DNA of 64,000 bases from Muraenolepis orangiensis. Its lineage: Eukaryota; Chordata; Actinopteri; Gadiformes; Muraenolepididae. Of the stretch, positions 31,175-43,235 are shown in pieces. Made by a program: the position numbers and the translations under genes. The notes under the pieces are model-generated. The model ran no database searches. It had not been told where the DNA came from and saw nothing but the letters and a program-made list of their open reading frames with translations. The stretch is taken from assembly GCA_027704905.1 (NCBI GenBank), contig JANIIK010000500.1:1-64000 (forward strand), given 5' to 3'. Position 1 is the first letter of the stretch; each line of letters starts with the position of its first letter.

Positions 31175-32892
31175 ATGTGTCGTCATTCCATTGTAGTCTG
31201 GACATCCTCCCGCAATAGATGGCATCGAGGCTCTCCCTCTCGACGCCGCAACCCTTCCAATCTCCTCTATCCTACTATTTCTACCTTCACAGATCTTGTG
31301 GTGAAAGGGGGACTCTGGAATTGCCAATCGTCGGTCAAGAAGACAGAAACCATTCTGGCCTACGCCGCACTCCAGTCTCTCCACTTCCTGGCTCTCACCG
31401 AGACCTGGATCACCCCTGAGAACACGGCTACCGCAGCTGCTCTCTCCGCGACCTACTCCTTCACCCACACCCCCCGACCCTCTGGGCGTGGTGGAGGAAC
31501 GGGACTCCTAGTCTCTCCAAACTGGTCATATCAGGTACTCCCTCTGGGTCATCTGACCAGATCGGCACTCGAATTTCATGCTGTTTCTGTTACCATCCCA
31601 ACTAGGCTCAACATTGCCGTAATTTACCGACCACCGGGCCCTCTTGGTGACTTCTTTGACGAGATGGACGCCCTCCTCAGCTGCTTTCCTGAGGACGGCA
31701 CCCCACTCGTGGTTCTGGGTGACTTCAACATCCAGTCGGATAAGTTACAATCTCCTGAATTCATTAACTTTTTTGCCATATTCGGTCTAACACTCACTCC
31801 TTCTCCCCCTACCCACAGAGCTGGGAACCAACTGGATCTTGTCTTCACAAGATCCTGTACCACCTCGGTGATCTCGGTCACACCCCTCCCTGTCTCTGAT
31901 CACCATTTTGTTGCTTTCTCTCTCCCTCTCAAATCCCCCACCTCCCTACCCACTACTCCCCACATTGTTACCTTCCGTAGTAACCTGAAAACTCTCTCTC
32001 CCTCTTCTTTCTCCGCATCTGTCCTATCCTCACTACCATCCCCCCAACAATTCTCTCTCTTGTCGGTGGAGGAAGCCTCCTCCACTCTGACTTCCTCTCT
32101 CTCCTCCTCCTTCGACTCTCTCTGTCCTCTCACCTCCAGACCAGCACGAGCCTCTCCTCCACCTCCTTGGCTGTCCGAACCTCTGCGGGCTCGTAGAGCA
32201 GAGCTACGGGCGGCCGAGAGAAAATGGAGGAAATCGGACTCCTCTGATGACCTCGCTCACTACCTCCGTCTCCTCGCTGGCTTCACCTCCACAGTATCGG
32301 CTGCTAAATCTGCCTTCTACCGTACAAAAATAAACTCTTCTGCCTCTAACCCAAGGAAACTTTTCTCCATGTTCTCTTCCCTCCTCAACCCCCCCTCCCC
32401 TCCCCCTCCCTCCTCCCTCTCAGCTGATGACTTTGTCACCTTCTTTACGAAGAAGGTGAACGACATTACCTCCTCCTTCAGCCCCACCGCTTTCCTCCCT
32501 CCCTCCTCTCCCACCCCCACTAACCTTACCTGTTTCAACCCCCTCTCCCCCGATGAAGTTAACAAACTGGTGACATCTAACCACCCTACCACCTGCCCCC
32601 TCGACCCAATCCCTTCCTCTCTTCTCCAGGACATCTCGGGCGATATCCTTCCCTTCCTTACATCCCAAATCAACATCTCCCTTGAGGCAGGCCTGTTTCC
32701 GGCAGCCTTCAAGACTGCCAGAATCAAGCCGCTCCTCAAGAAACCATCCCTAGACACCACTGATGTCCAAAACTACAGACCGGTATCTCTCCTATCATTC
32801 CTGTCCAAAACCCTTGAACGGGCTGTCTCCTCACAACTTTCTTCCTATCTCTCCCAGAACAACCTCCTCAACCCTCACCAGTCAGGCTTCAA
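31175..32892 (+). CDS. L2 LINE polyprotein, endonuclease and start of RT (copy C2, part 1)
   Basis: The first in-frame ATG is at 31175 (MCRHSIVVWTSS). Endonuclease landmarks: KKTETILAYAALQSLHFLAL and TETWI, RPSGRGGGTGLL, RLNIAVIYRPPGPLGDF, VVLGDFNIQSDKL, and PVSDHHFVAFSLPL. A Ser/Pro-rich linker (about residues 270-460) follows. RT begins with LDPIPSSLLQD, FKTARIKPLLKKPSLD and NYRPVSLLSFLSKTLERAV, ending NPHQSGF where LINE D intervenes. The classic N-terminal NVQ/NAR motif of the endonuclease is not evident, but C2 starts with the L2 leader. The function is target-primed retrotransposition. Confidence 0.88.
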
Positions 32893-35800
32893 TAATAATA
32901 ATAATAATAATAATAAATTTCATTTGTATTGCACTTTACATTTTAAACAAATCTCAAAGTGCTACAGTACATAATAAAAAATAAAAAATAAAAAGATAGA
33001 GAAAACCATTTGCAGGAATCACAGGTTAAAAAACAAGTTTAAAAAAACACGTTTTAAAAAAAAGGAGAGGCAGGGTTATTAAAACCGGCTTAAAAAGCTA
33101 ACCAAATGCTTTGTTAAAATGGTAGGTTTTTAGTGCTCTCTTAAAAGTGTTCAGGGGTTGAGGAGCTCTGAGATGGTCTGGGAGTGAGTTCCACAGCCGG
33201 GGGGCAGCTGCACAGAATGCTCGATCTCCCATAGTGCGGAGGTTGGTGCGCCGTTCCTTGAGCCTGTTGGTATTTCCCGAGCGGAGGCTGCGGGTGGCGG
33301 TTTGTGGTTCGATCAATTCCTTGAGGTAGGGGGGTGCATTTCCGTGGATACACTGGTGTGTTAACAGGGTGATTTTGAATTCTGTCCGGGAGGAGATGGG
33401 AAGCCAGTGCAGTGATTTGAGAATGGGGGTGATGTGCTCGTATTTGCGCACTCTCGTCAGGATCCTAGCAGCGCTGTTCTGTACGTATTGGAGCTTTTGA
33501 AGGCTCTTGCTAGGGATCCCGACGAGAAGTGCGTTACAGTAGTCCAACCTGGAGGAGACAAAGGCGTGGACCAACTTTTCGGCGTCAGGAAGAGTGAGGG
33601 TGGGGCGGAGTTTAGCTATATTTCTAAGGTGGAAGAAGGATGTTTTGCAGAGGTGTTTGATGTGGGTCTCATAGTTGAGGCAGGGGTCCATTTTGACGCC
33701 CAGGTTGGTGACAACTGATGAGAGGGGAAGGTCCTGGTTGGAGAAGGTGATGCTTGTTATGGGGGATGATTTAACTTGGTGTGGGGTGCCGATGAGAATG
33801 GCCTCGGTTTTGGAGCTGTTGAGTTGTAGAAAGTTTTGTTTCATTTACATTTACATTTACATTTACATTTAGGGCATTTGGCAGACGCTTTTATCCAAAG
33901 CGACTTACAAGGTGTACATTAGTTGAAGCAGACAATAGCATAACACTGGGGTACGCAAACATATAAATACAGCAGTTCACAAGTATTCATATTGACAAGA
34001 TGAATAACACAATTTCGTACTGCTAGGTCACCTGCTTAAGTAGCTGTGATAAGAGCGTGTTAACAACGCTGGCGAGGGACTCTGCCGTCCTGACATGAGA
34101 CGGGAGTTCATTCCACCACTGTGGGGCCAGAGCCGTGAAGAGCTGGGTTTTGGACGAGCGATGTTTGGTTGACCTTAGTGAAGGTCGAACAAGTCGCCTG
34201 GCAGAAGTTGAGCGGAGCGCTCTGGCTGGGATGTAGGGTTTGACCAACGCCTGGAGGTAGGCCGGGGCAGTTCCATTGACTGCCCTAAAGGTCAGCACCA
34301 GAATCTTGAATTTGATGCGAGCAGTTACCGGAAGCCAGTGGAGTTCGCGGAAGAGAGGGGTCACGTGGGAGAATTTCGGTAGGTTGAATACCAGGCGTGC
34401 TGCTGCGTTCTGGATGCGTTGGAGGGGCTTGGTTGCAGAGGCGGGGAGTCCCGCCAGGAGAGAGTTGCAGTAGTCGAGGCGGGTGATGACGAGCGCTTGG
34501 ACCAGGATCTGCGCCGCTTCACGTGTGAGGAAGGGCCGGATCCTGCGGATGTTGTAGAGGGCAATTCTGCAAGATCGGGCCACCGCGGTGACGTTGGCAT
34601 TGCAGGACAGCTGGTCATCTACCACCACACCAAGGTCTCTTGTTGTGGTTGAGGGGGAGACTTGGGTGTTCTCGATGGTGACCAGTAGGTCCATCTGAGG
34701 GCAGTCTTTCCCCGGTATGAAGAGGAGCTCAGTCTTGTCAAGGTTGAGCTTCAGGTGGTTGGCGGCTGTCCATCTGCTGATGTCGGCCAGGCATTTCGAG
34801 ATGCGTGTTGCTATTTGGGTTTCTGAGGGGGGAAAGGAGAGAAACAGTTGAGTGTCATCTGCATAGCAGTGATAGGAGAAGCCATGAGATGCGATTACAG
34901 AGCCTAGCGATTTAGTGTAAAGAGAAAACAGAAGGGGTCCCAATACTGAGCCTTGAGGAACTCCGGTGTCCAGGGTGCAGGGTTTGGACAGGGAACCGTT
35001 CCATGTGACCTGATAAGTCCGATCTGCAAGGTAGGAGGTGAACCAGGATAACGCAGTTCCAGCGATTCCAAGCTCGGCGAGAGTGGAGAGGAGGATCTGG
35101 TGGTTCACTGTGTCGAACGCCGCAGACAGGTCGAGAAGGATCAGTACCGATGAGAGGGACGAGCTTCTGGCATCACGAAGAGACTCTGTCACTGCGAGCA
35201 GTGCCGTCTCCGTGGAGTGCGCAGCCTTGAAGCCTGACTGGTGAGGGTCGAGGAGGTTGTTCTGGGAGAGATAGGAAGAAAGTTGTGAGGAGACAGCCCG
35301 TTCAAGGGTTTTGGACAGGAATGATAGGAGAGATACCGGTCTGTAGTTTTGGACATCAGTGGTGTCTAGGGATGGTTTCTTGAGGAGCGGCTTGATTCTG
35401 GCAGTCTTGAAGGCTGCCGGAAACAGGCCTGCCTCAAGGGAGATGTTGATTTGGGATGTAAGGAAGGGAAGGATATCGCCCGAGATGTCCTGGAGAAGAG
35501 AGGAAGGGATTGGGTCGAGGGGGCAGGTGGTAGGGTGGTTAGATGTCACCAGTTTGTTAACTTCATCAGGGGAGAGGGGGTTGAAACAGGTAAGGTTAGT
35601 GGGGGTGGGAGAGGAGGGAGGGAGGAAAGCGGTGGGGGTGAAGGAGGAGGTAATGTCGACAAAGTCATCAGCTGAGAGGGAGGAGGGAGGGGGAGGGGAG
35701 GGGGGGTTGAGGAGGGAAGAGAACATGGAGAAAAGTTTCCTTGGGTTAGAGGCAGAAGAGTTTATTTTTGTACGGTAGAAGGCAGATTTAGCAGCCGATA

Positions 35801-36703
35801 CCGTGGAGGTGAAGCCAGCGAGGAGACGGAGGTAGTGAGCGAGGTCATCAGAGGAGTCCGATTTCCTCCATTTTCTCTCGGCCGCCCGTAGCTCTGCTCT
35901 ACAAGCCCGCAGAGGTTCGGACAGCCAAGGAGGTGGAGGAGAGGCTCGTGCTGGTCTGGAGGTGAGAGGACAGAGAGAGTCGAAGGAGGAGGAGAGAGAG
36001 GAAGTCAGAGTGGAGGAGGCTTCCTCCACCGACAAGAGAGAGAATTGTTGGGGGGATGGTAGTGAGGATAGGACAGATGCGGAGAAAGAAGAGGGAGAGA
36101 GAGTTTTCAGGTTACTACGGAAGGTAACAATGTGGGGAGTAGTGGGTAGGGAGGTGGGGGATTTGAGAGGGAGAGAGAAAGCAACAAAATGGTGATCAGA
36201 GACAGGGAGGGGTGTGACCGAGATCACCGAGGTGGTACAGGATCTTGTGAAGACAAGATCCAGTTGGTTCCCAGCTCTGTGGGTAGGGGGAGAAGGAGTG
36301 AGTGTTAGACCGAATACGTTTCATCCGTTTCATCCACGCCTTTATCTCCTCCAGGCAGATGGTGATTGTGGATGAAGGTGATGGTGACGGAGATGACAGT
36401 GGGACTGCAGAGCGGGGGGGACAGGGGGGGTCCATTTTTATGTAGAGCTGTGTGTCATCAGCATAGCAATGGAATGATAGTCCATGCCTGCTGATGACAC
36501 GGCCGAGGGGGAGCATATACAGGGTGAATAGGGTGGGGCCAAGCACGGATCCTTGGGGTACACCACAAGTGACGGGTTGGGTGGGGGAATGAGCACCTCC
36601 CATGGAGACACACTCAGTCCTTCCGGTCAGGTAGGACCGGAACCAGTCCAGGGAGGTGTCACAGAGTCCGATGGTGGAGTGGAGACGATTGGCTGATTGG
36701 AGA
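32893..36703 (-). mobile_element. L2-clade LINE D, 5' truncated, itself interrupted by L2 copy C3
   Basis: Inserted in C2 with TTCAA duplicated (32888-32892, 36704-36708). Element-sense order: 36703-36325 encodes RT with LCDTSLDWFRSYLTGR, TCGVPQGSVLGPTLFTLYM and LSFHCYADDTQLYIK, then EEIKAWMK. The reading resumes at 33844 with QNFLQLNSSKTEAILIGTP and continues to LKTYHFNKAFG (stop about 33098). The 3' UTR ends in (ATT)n, seen as AATAATAAT at 32893. Insert C3 lies between at 33845-36317. The start of RT and the endonuclease are missing by 5' truncation. Confidence 0.9.
33845..36317 (-). mobile_element. L2 LINE (family C, copy C3), 5' truncated, nested in LINE D
   Basis: Flanked by GTTTCAT (33838-33844 and 36318-36324), with a second GTTTCAT at 36327. 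The tail (TGTAAA)n is at 33845-33872. The frame 34023-36227 has 734 codons without a stop: SDHHFVAFS endonuclease end, linker, NYRPVSLLSFLSK, LILLDLSAAFDTVNHQ, FSYHCYADDTQLFLSF and C-terminal WWNELPSHVRTAESLAS. About 130 bp covering the last codons and part of the 3' UTR are deleted at 34068. The linker also lacks the segment VTFFTKKVN found in C2. It lies inverted relative to C2, giving long inverted repeats. Confidence 0.9.
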
Positions 36704-37924
36704 TTCAAGGCTGCGCACTCCACGGAGACGGCACTGCTCGCAGTGACAGAGTCTCTTCGTGATGCCAGAAGCTCGTCCCTCTCATCGGTACTGATCCTTC
36801 TCGACCTGTCTGCGGCGTTCGACACAGTGAACCACCAGATCCTCCTCTCCACTCTCGCCGAGCTTGGAATCGCTGGAACTGCGTTATCCTGGTTCACCTC
36901 CTACCTTGCAGATCGGACTTATCAGGTCACATGGAACGGTTCCCTGTCCAAACCCTGCACCCTGGACACCGGAGTTCCTCAAGGCTCAGTATTGGGACCC
37001 CTTCTGTTTTCTCTTTACACTAAATCGCTAGGCTCTGTAATCGCATCTCATGGCTTCTCCTATCACTGCTATGCAGATGACACTCAACTGTTTCTCTCCT
37101 TTCCCCCCTCAGAAACCCAAATAGCAACACGCATCTCGAAATGCCTGGCCGACATCAGCAGATGGACAGCCGCCAACCACCTGAAGCTCAACCTTGACAA
37201 GACTGAGCTCCTCTTCATACCGGGGAAAGACTGCCCTCAGATGGACCTACTGGTCACCATCGAGAACACCCAAGTCTCCCCCTCAACCACAACAAGAGAC
37301 CTTGGTGTGGTGGTAGATGACCAGCTGTCCTGCAATGCCAACGTCACCGCGGTGGCCCGATCTTGCAGAATTGCCCTCTACAACATCCGCAGGATCCGGC
37401 CCTTCCTCACACGTGAAGCGGCGCAGATCCTGGTCCAAGCACTCGTCATCACCCGCCTCGACTACTGCAACTCTCTCCTGGCGGGACTCCCGGCCTCTGC
37501 AACCAAGTCCCTCCAACGCATCCAGAACGCAGCAGCACGCCTGGTATTCAACCTACCGAAATTCTCCCACGTGACCCCTCTCTTCCGCGATCTCCACTGG
37601 CTTCCGGTAAATGCTCGCATCAAATTCAAGACTCTGGTGCTGACCTTTAGGGCAGTCAATGGAACTGCCCCGGCCTACCTCCAGGCGTTGGTCAAACCCT
37701 ACATCCCAGCCAGAGCGCTCCGCTCAACTTCTGCCAGGCGACTTGTTCGACCTTCACTAAGGTCAACCAAACATCGCTCGTCCAAGACCCAGCTCTTCAC
37801 GGCTCTGGCCCCACAGTGGTGGAATGAACTCCCGTCTCATGTCAGGACGGCAGAGTCCCTCGCCAGCTTCCGCAAGAGACTCAAGACCCACCTGTTCAGA
37901 GTCCACCTGGACTCTCCTTTGTGA
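36704..37924 (+). CDS. L2 LINE polyprotein, RT second half (copy C2, part 2)
   Basis: Continues after the LINE D insertion with FKAAHSTETALLAVTESLRD, LILLDLSAAFDTVNHQILLS, GVPQGSVLGPLLFSLYTKSL and the catalytic FSYHCYADDTQLFLSF. Then come LNLDKTELLFIPGKD, the LDYCNSLLAGLP block, FSHVTPLFRDLHWLPV and the end LKTHLFRVHLDSPL, stop 37922-37924. Uninterrupted from the insertion point. C1, C3 and C4 carry the same C-terminus. Confidence 0.88.
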   Translation, partial: FKAAHSTETALLAVTESLRDARSSSLSSVLILLDLSAAFDTVNHQILLSTLAELGIAGTALSWFTSYLADRTYQVTWNGSLSKPCTLDTGVPQGSVLGPLLFSLYTKSLGSVIASHGFSYHCYADDTQLFLSFPPSETQIATRISKCLADISRWTAANHLKLNLDKTELLFIPGKDCPQMDLLVTIENTQVSPSTTTRDLGVVVDDQLSCNANVTAVARSCRIALYNIRRIRPFLTREAAQILVQALVITRLDYCNSLLAGLPASATKSLQRIQNAAARLVFNLPKFSHVTPLFRDLHWLPVNARIKFKTLVLTFRAVNGTAPAYLQALVKPYIPARALRSTSARRLVRPSLRSTKHRSSKTQLFTALAPQWWNELPSHVRTAESLASFRKRLKTHLFRVHLDSPL

Positions 37925-38246
37925 AACCCCTAAACTTGCTTAAGTCCTGACATTAATAGCTCTTAGCATGTATATGTTAGCAAGTGTATGTCCTTAATGT
38001 TGTTAACACGCTCTTATCACAGCTACTTAAGCAGGTGACCTAGCAGTACGAAATTGTGTTATTCATCTTGTCAATATGAATACTTGTGAACTGCTGTATT
38101 TATATGTTTGCGTACCCCAGTGTTATGCTATTGTCTGCTTCAACTAATGTACACCTTGTAAGTCGCTTTGGATAAAAGCGTCTGCCAAATGCCCTAAATG
38201 TAAATGTAAATGTAAATGTAAATGTAAATGTAAATGTTCTATTTAT

Positions 38247-40137
38247 GTGCAGGAGAGTTGGATGTTTAAGCTGACAAGAGCGACAAGTCAGGCGATTCCT
38301 ACACAACTTGCTCATGTGTCCTCTGTTTAGACATGCAAAGCAGATTCCCTTTGTCCTGAGAAATTCAATCTTCTCCTTATGAGGCTTCAGCATCATCTTC
38401 TTACAGCACTCCATGGCGTGTTCTCCAGTACAAAATAAGCATGGCTTACAAAATGCATTTGAACTGACTTTGCAGTCTGACTTATTTTGCTTCTCCATTT
38501 CCACTGGTGTCACTGAAGTAGCAAAACTGCTTCTGCCTTTGCTTCCGGATGACTTGGATTGATGCTGGGGGTTACCCAGCCTTGCTTTAAGGCCTTGTAC
38601 TTTTGGAGTAGACTCTTGAATATTCCCAAATACTGGGTCTAGAACAACTCTCACTTGCCGTTCCACAAAGTCAACCAGGTTTGTGAATCTTGCTCTCTCC
38701 AGGGTTCGTTCATAATGGCTGCATGCTACAGATCTCCATGCATCTCTGAGCCTGTAGGGTAACTTAGAAATGACCGTTCTCATGTTGGATGGATTGTCCA
38801 GTTCATGCATGTACTGTAGGGCCTGCATAGCGTTGCAGCACACACGGAGGAATAATGAATAGGCCTGTAATGCTGCCCCATCCTCAGGTTTGATAGCAGC
38901 CCAATCCAGTGCCTTCTGGATATAGGCGCTTGTGATTTTTATTTTATCACCGAAGTGCAGTTCCAGCAGTCGCCTTGCCTCAGCATATCCTCTTGCAGGA
39001 TCCATGTGCTGGCAGCTGCGTACCAGCTCTCTTGGTTGGCCAGTGGTATATTGCTCCAGATAATATAATCTGTCCCTACTGATGTCCGTGTTGGAATCGA
39101 TACCATGTTCAAAAGCACTTATGAACGATTGATATTCCATTGGGTCTCCTCCAAATGTTGTGATTTCCCTGGCGGGTAGCAATGACAGCTTTTGTTGGTG
39201 CACAAGAAGTTCTGTCATTTGACTCTGCCTGTGCATGACAGTAGCTAATGCATTCTGGTTACTTTGGTGATCGTGCCCTGATGGTGCACCTGGTTGAATA
39301 CCTCCCCTAGTGGACCAACTGGGACATGGGTAACATGTGATGGCCTGGGCAGATATGGACCTGCCTGTGACAGGGGTTGACTGTATTTAGTTTGCATGGA
39401 GTAGTCAGGTGGCATCCTTGACCTAGCTCCTAGCTGGGGGGCCTGTTGTGTGTCATCGTCAGGCGGGGGTTGATCTTGTCCTCTTTGCGTTTGGTCATAA
39501 TACTCATTCATGGCATCTGTAGGAGTCTTTGCCTGGGATTCACATGATTTGACCTCAGCCTGGGATTCCTTTATTTTGTCGTATTTATCAAGGACTTTCA
39601 GTTTAGCATCAGATTCAGCAAATGCCATTTGCATTTCAAGTTGTTCCTTTTTTGCATGCAGATCCTTTGTCATCTTTTTCAGTCTTTCCTCTTCTTCCTC
39701 TAATTTCCACTTTTCCTCCATGGCTGCTGATTTTGCAGTGAGAGCAGCCCGCTCCGTTTCCAGTGTTATACGCAGAGCAGAGGTTCTTGATTTTGTGGTT
39801 TTAGATGTGCTGCTGATGCTGTCCTCAGGTCGGACTTGATCCTGTTCTTTATAATCAGGTTTTATTCTGTTTCGAACATCATCCATAAATGAATTGAATT
39901 GATGAACTTTGGTTTATACCAGTCGTGTTCATCACCCTCTTTTTCATCCTCATATAGTAGTGCTTGAACAGATTGGTGCATTTTCTCGAATTCATTCATT
40001 AAAACATCAAAGGCTTGCAATTGTTCATTCACCTTTTCCACGTTTACGTCATCAAGTCCGTCGAACAGCGCCTCCAACTCATTCTTGCGCCTAGTCAATA
40101 CACCCAGTTTCGCCCTGCGAGAGCCAATCAATTTCAC
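38247..40137 (-). pseudogene. BEL/Pao gag and start of pol
   Basis: Minus-strand frames 39862-40137 and 39245-39886 encode an acidic/charged N-terminal region and a Lys/Glu-rich coiled coil (EEKWKLEEEEERLKKMTKDL). Frame 38100-39236 encodes the BEL-type Gag domain: REITTFGGDPMEYQSFISAF, YLEQYTTGQPRELVRSCQHM, SKLPYRLRDAWRSVA. Two zinc knuckles follow, CLFCTGEHAMECC and CFACLNRGHMSKLC, then CRSCQLKHPTLLHI. Frameshifts occur near 39870 and 39240. The L2 copy C2 is inserted right after LLHI, and the protease continues at 30718. RT, RNase H and integrase are absent, replaced by minisatellite array C. Confidence 0.78.
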
Positions 40138-41138
40138 CAGCTCTCTCTCAGCCTCTTGGGCCTTTCCGCTTCAGACATTATTTTAATTACAGTTGAAATA
40201 TCACAATAATGTGTGACAGCGTCAGCGATGCAATTTCAACAATTCACGGATTCAGAATCCTCGCAATTGTCATCGACAGTCCACGCGTAAAAGACGCTTC
40301 AATGTATATGTTTGTGAAACACAATGAAACACGGTCCGTGCGCTCCGGTCAAACAAATGTATCCACAGCAGAGAATAAACTGAATCAGAGCCACACGCCT
40401 GGTAGGCCTTCCACAATGACGTCCGAATGGATCCAAGTTTCATTCATTCAGGCTTATAATATCCCCGCGGGATTCACATGCAGTTCAGTGTTGCGCAATG
40501 CAACTACTACTCACGACCACGTAGTCTTGTAGAATTAGGCTTGTTGGAATCCTGCCGCACTCTTTCTCTCTGGGTCCTGGGTGAAGCGAACGTGTCCTCT
40601 TCTTTCAGGCGAAAGACTTTAATTTCAGCATGAGTTTTTCTACTTAATATAGTGGCAATTTACAAATGATTTCGTATTTCCTATTTGCCACTTCCACTCC
40701 GGATAGCTTTAGTCTACGCGCACATAATAAAGATTCTGATCCATCCGTTTGGCTGTCACAATGAATCAATCATTTATTTCCAAGCTGCATAACAAACAAA
40801 ACTCGTATATCTAATACATGCGGTCCATGCGTGCGTGCGTGCGTGCGGTAGAAAAACAGTTTGCTTTCCGGTCCACCCTCCCACGCAGGCCACCAGCCCT
40901 TATCAAGGTAAACCATACAGGTGAATAGCTCAGGTAGGTCTCTTAAAGGGAAAGTACACATCGTTTCAAATCATAAGAATAGTTACAATAACCATAATCA
41001 GTGTAAATAATATCATGACTTGTCAATCAAGTTATCAGTTTTCATTTTCATATTTCGTAATCCATAAAGCATTTTCATAATTCAAATAATTGCATGATAC
41101 AAACTCAAAGATTAAATAACTCAAGAATGGCTCCTACA
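40138..41138 (-). mobile_element. BEL/Pao leader and probable 5' LTR
   Basis: Minus strand starts TGTAGGAGCC at 41138, inside L2 copy C4, which is interrupted there. An AATAAA signal is at about 40770 and a (TGCG)n run at 40828-40846. The LTR/leader boundary is not clear; a TTCCAACA near 40540 could be the LTR end. No coding is seen in this stretch. The limits at 40137 and 41138 are better supported than internal ones. Confidence 0.5.
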
Positions 41139-41618
41139 CATATTAACAAGATGAATAACACTATTTTGTACTGCCAGGTCACCTGCTTAAGTAGCTGTGA
41201 TAAGAGCGTGTTATCAACATTAAGGATATACACTTGCTAGAATATACAACATGCTAAGAGCTATTAATGTCAGGACTTAAGCAAGTTAGGGGTTCACAAA
41301 GGAGAAGGAGGGTTCAAGGAGAGTCCAGGTGGACTCTGAACAGGTGGGTCTTGAGTCTCTTGCGGAAGCTGGCGAGGGACTCTGCCGTCCTGACATGAGA
41401 CGGGAGTTCATTCCACTACTGTGGAGCCAGAGCCGTGAAGAGCTGGGTCTTGGAAGAGCGATGCTTGGTTGTTTTCAGTGAAGGTCGAACAAGTCGCACT
41501 CTGGCACTCTGCACTCTGGCTGGAATGTAGGGCTTGACCAACGTTTGGAGGTAGGTTGGGGCAGTTCCATTGACTGCCCTGAAGGTCAGTACCAGAGTCT
41601 TGAACTTGAAACTAGAGT
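41139..41618 (-). mobile_element. L2 LINE (family C, copy C4), 3' fragment
   Basis: Matches the C2 3' UTR and last about 100 codons in reverse complement (WNELPSHVRTAESLASF region at about 41370-41410). Its extreme 3' tail is missing because the BEL element begins at 41138. An extra short duplication GCACTCTG(GCACTCTGC)ACTCTGGC lies near 41505-41520. Confidence 0.85.
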
Positions 41619-42790
41619 CATCAACGTCCCGGTGCCTCTCTGGAGCCCTGGAGGTCCCGCAACAATGAACCTGATTGGTTTATTGTTTTATTGGCCTCTT
41701 TAAGTGAACATCATTGGTGAGTCAGACTCATTTGTCTTTGCTGGTTTTGTCTCAGTGTTGCGTCTCGTTGAGCTGGTTGCGTTTTGTTTCCACACACTTG
41801 TTGACTGATTAGTTAATGGCTGTCTTGAGTTTATTAAACATTGTTGTGCATTTAAATTGAGAGTTTTGACTTGATCTTTCTTTGCATTGGTAATTGTTAC
41901 GAAGGTGTAGTTGTGTGGCAGCCATGTATCTATGAAACCTAATTGTCCTAGCTGAGTGGAGTAGGCCCTAATGGTGTGTGACGATGTAGCAAGCTACAGT
42001 ACCAGTACAGTAATTCATCGATAGCCTTTGTGTGGTGGTGCTGTGTTGTGCTGTTACTTCACTACATGTGTCACGGATTAGGTTTGGACCCAAATGCAGC
42101 ACACGGTAAAATAAGGTATTGCCAAAATACTATAAACACATATCATGTCCGACAAGACACAGCAAGACTCTTGATCACTTTTATATAACCATTCAGCACG
42201 CTTCTCAGTAGGTACCGGCAAACGTCAGCCCAGTGCAGTGGAAAACAATAGCCGCACTGCCCACCAGTAAACTTCCCATCACTCCCATCCCATCACAATC
42301 GTTCACCTAACTTCTAAATAAATACTGTTCTCGTGTATAAAAAGTATTATTATTTTTTTTTTTTATTGCTACCAGACATGACTGTATTTCGTTTTTATTT
42401 GAATGCTGAATAGATTATTCAAACTTACGTTGTTTGTCATGTTGCGTCATTTATCAGCCAATAAAAAATTAGCGTAATCCAGCCCTAAAACGATAGCGCA
42501 CTCAATTTGTACTCGCGCTCCGCCGCCAATGGCCTTCGTCCTAAGTGGCCCAGTTAATAATACAGCCCTTGATTCAAGCTTTCCATACAAACCTCATTGG
42601 CGTAGGTAATTTTTCTCTAAAAAGCCGTAAGCTGTAATTTCACATCAAAAGCATGGTCATTTTTCAGGACTAAAATACAGTGAGATTTGAGAAATAACTC
42701 CTGATTATTTGGTACCAAATGAAAGTGCAGAAAATGAATTTTTAAATGAAACTGGTATTGAAATTTCTTAATAAAGTGTGTGTGTGTGTC
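41619..42790. other. Unassigned DNA, no gene seen
   Basis: No long frames. Segment 42068-42110 (GTCACGGATTAGGTTTGGAC, then CCAAATGCAGCACACGG) resembles repeat sequence common next to fish LTR or DNA elements, but no ends could be defined. A poly-T run lies at 42352-42364 and a (TG)n run at 42776-42788. Confidence 0.5.
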
Positions 42791-42857
42791 GTAGTTTGGT
42801 AATGTGTGGGGGGGCTAGAGTTTCCGTGGTGACCACGGAAACAAAACCTCACGGAAA

Positions 42858-43102
42858 CCAGACCACCTCTACATTGGTCAAGTCGTCGATTTGGACAGTG
42901 CTTCAATACATTTCATGGAGAAGTGTGTTGTTAAAGACAATCTGTTCAAGTTTCCTGTGTCTGCAGACATAGATTCTGTGGACAGGAAGTATGTGTTTTC
43001 ATGGGACTTGGACGTGTCTTCAAGAAATAGAAGGATATGGACAGTTGAAAACTTTGCCGTTGTGAAAAGGCAATTTAAGGCCTATGTCAAAAGATTCTGT
43101 TA
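42858..43102 (+). pseudogene. Exon-like coding fragment, family not recognised
   Basis: Open frame reading DHLYIGQVVDLDSASIHFME, then FKFPVSADIDSVDRKYVFSW and FAVVKRQFKAYVKRFC, stop TAA at 43100-43102. The pattern 'IGQVVDLD ... F..FP...DID.V....VF' looks like the C-terminal exon of fish proteins that end in a chromo-barrel-like 'YIGKV..' segment, but I cannot name the family. No start codon or convincing acceptor was identified. A 10-bp-arm hairpin (42820-42842) lies just upstream. The LINE at 43236 has inserted in its 3' flank. Confidence 0.35.
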
Positions 43103-43235
43103 AACCTTTGACATTGTTAACAGAAGTGGTTGAACTTACTTAGATGTGATATTTCCATTGGATTCATTTTTCATTAAATTGAATGAGAAATTAAGATTTC
43201 GAAATTTGTAGATTTTTGTGATTTCTCCAAATTCC

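Larger units (their letters stand above)
30732..38240 (+). mobile_element. L2 LINE (family C, copy C2), full-length but interrupted
   Basis: Sits in the BEL/Pao element with ATTTAT at both edges (30726-30731, 38241-38246). 5' leader 30732-31174; coding 31175-32892 and 36704-37924; 3' UTR with L2 end GTCGCTTTGGATAAAAGCG and tail (AAATGT)n to 38240. LINE D is inserted between QSGF and KAAHSTE. Removing the insert would leave about 3.7 kb. Both coding parts lack stops, suggesting the copy was intact when interrupted. Confidence 0.9.

Noticed and set aside
42068..42110. LTR start (TGTCACGGATTAGG)
   Set aside because: It resembles the TGTCACGATCC start of the solo LTR for only a few bases; no LTR end, duplicate or coding region follows.
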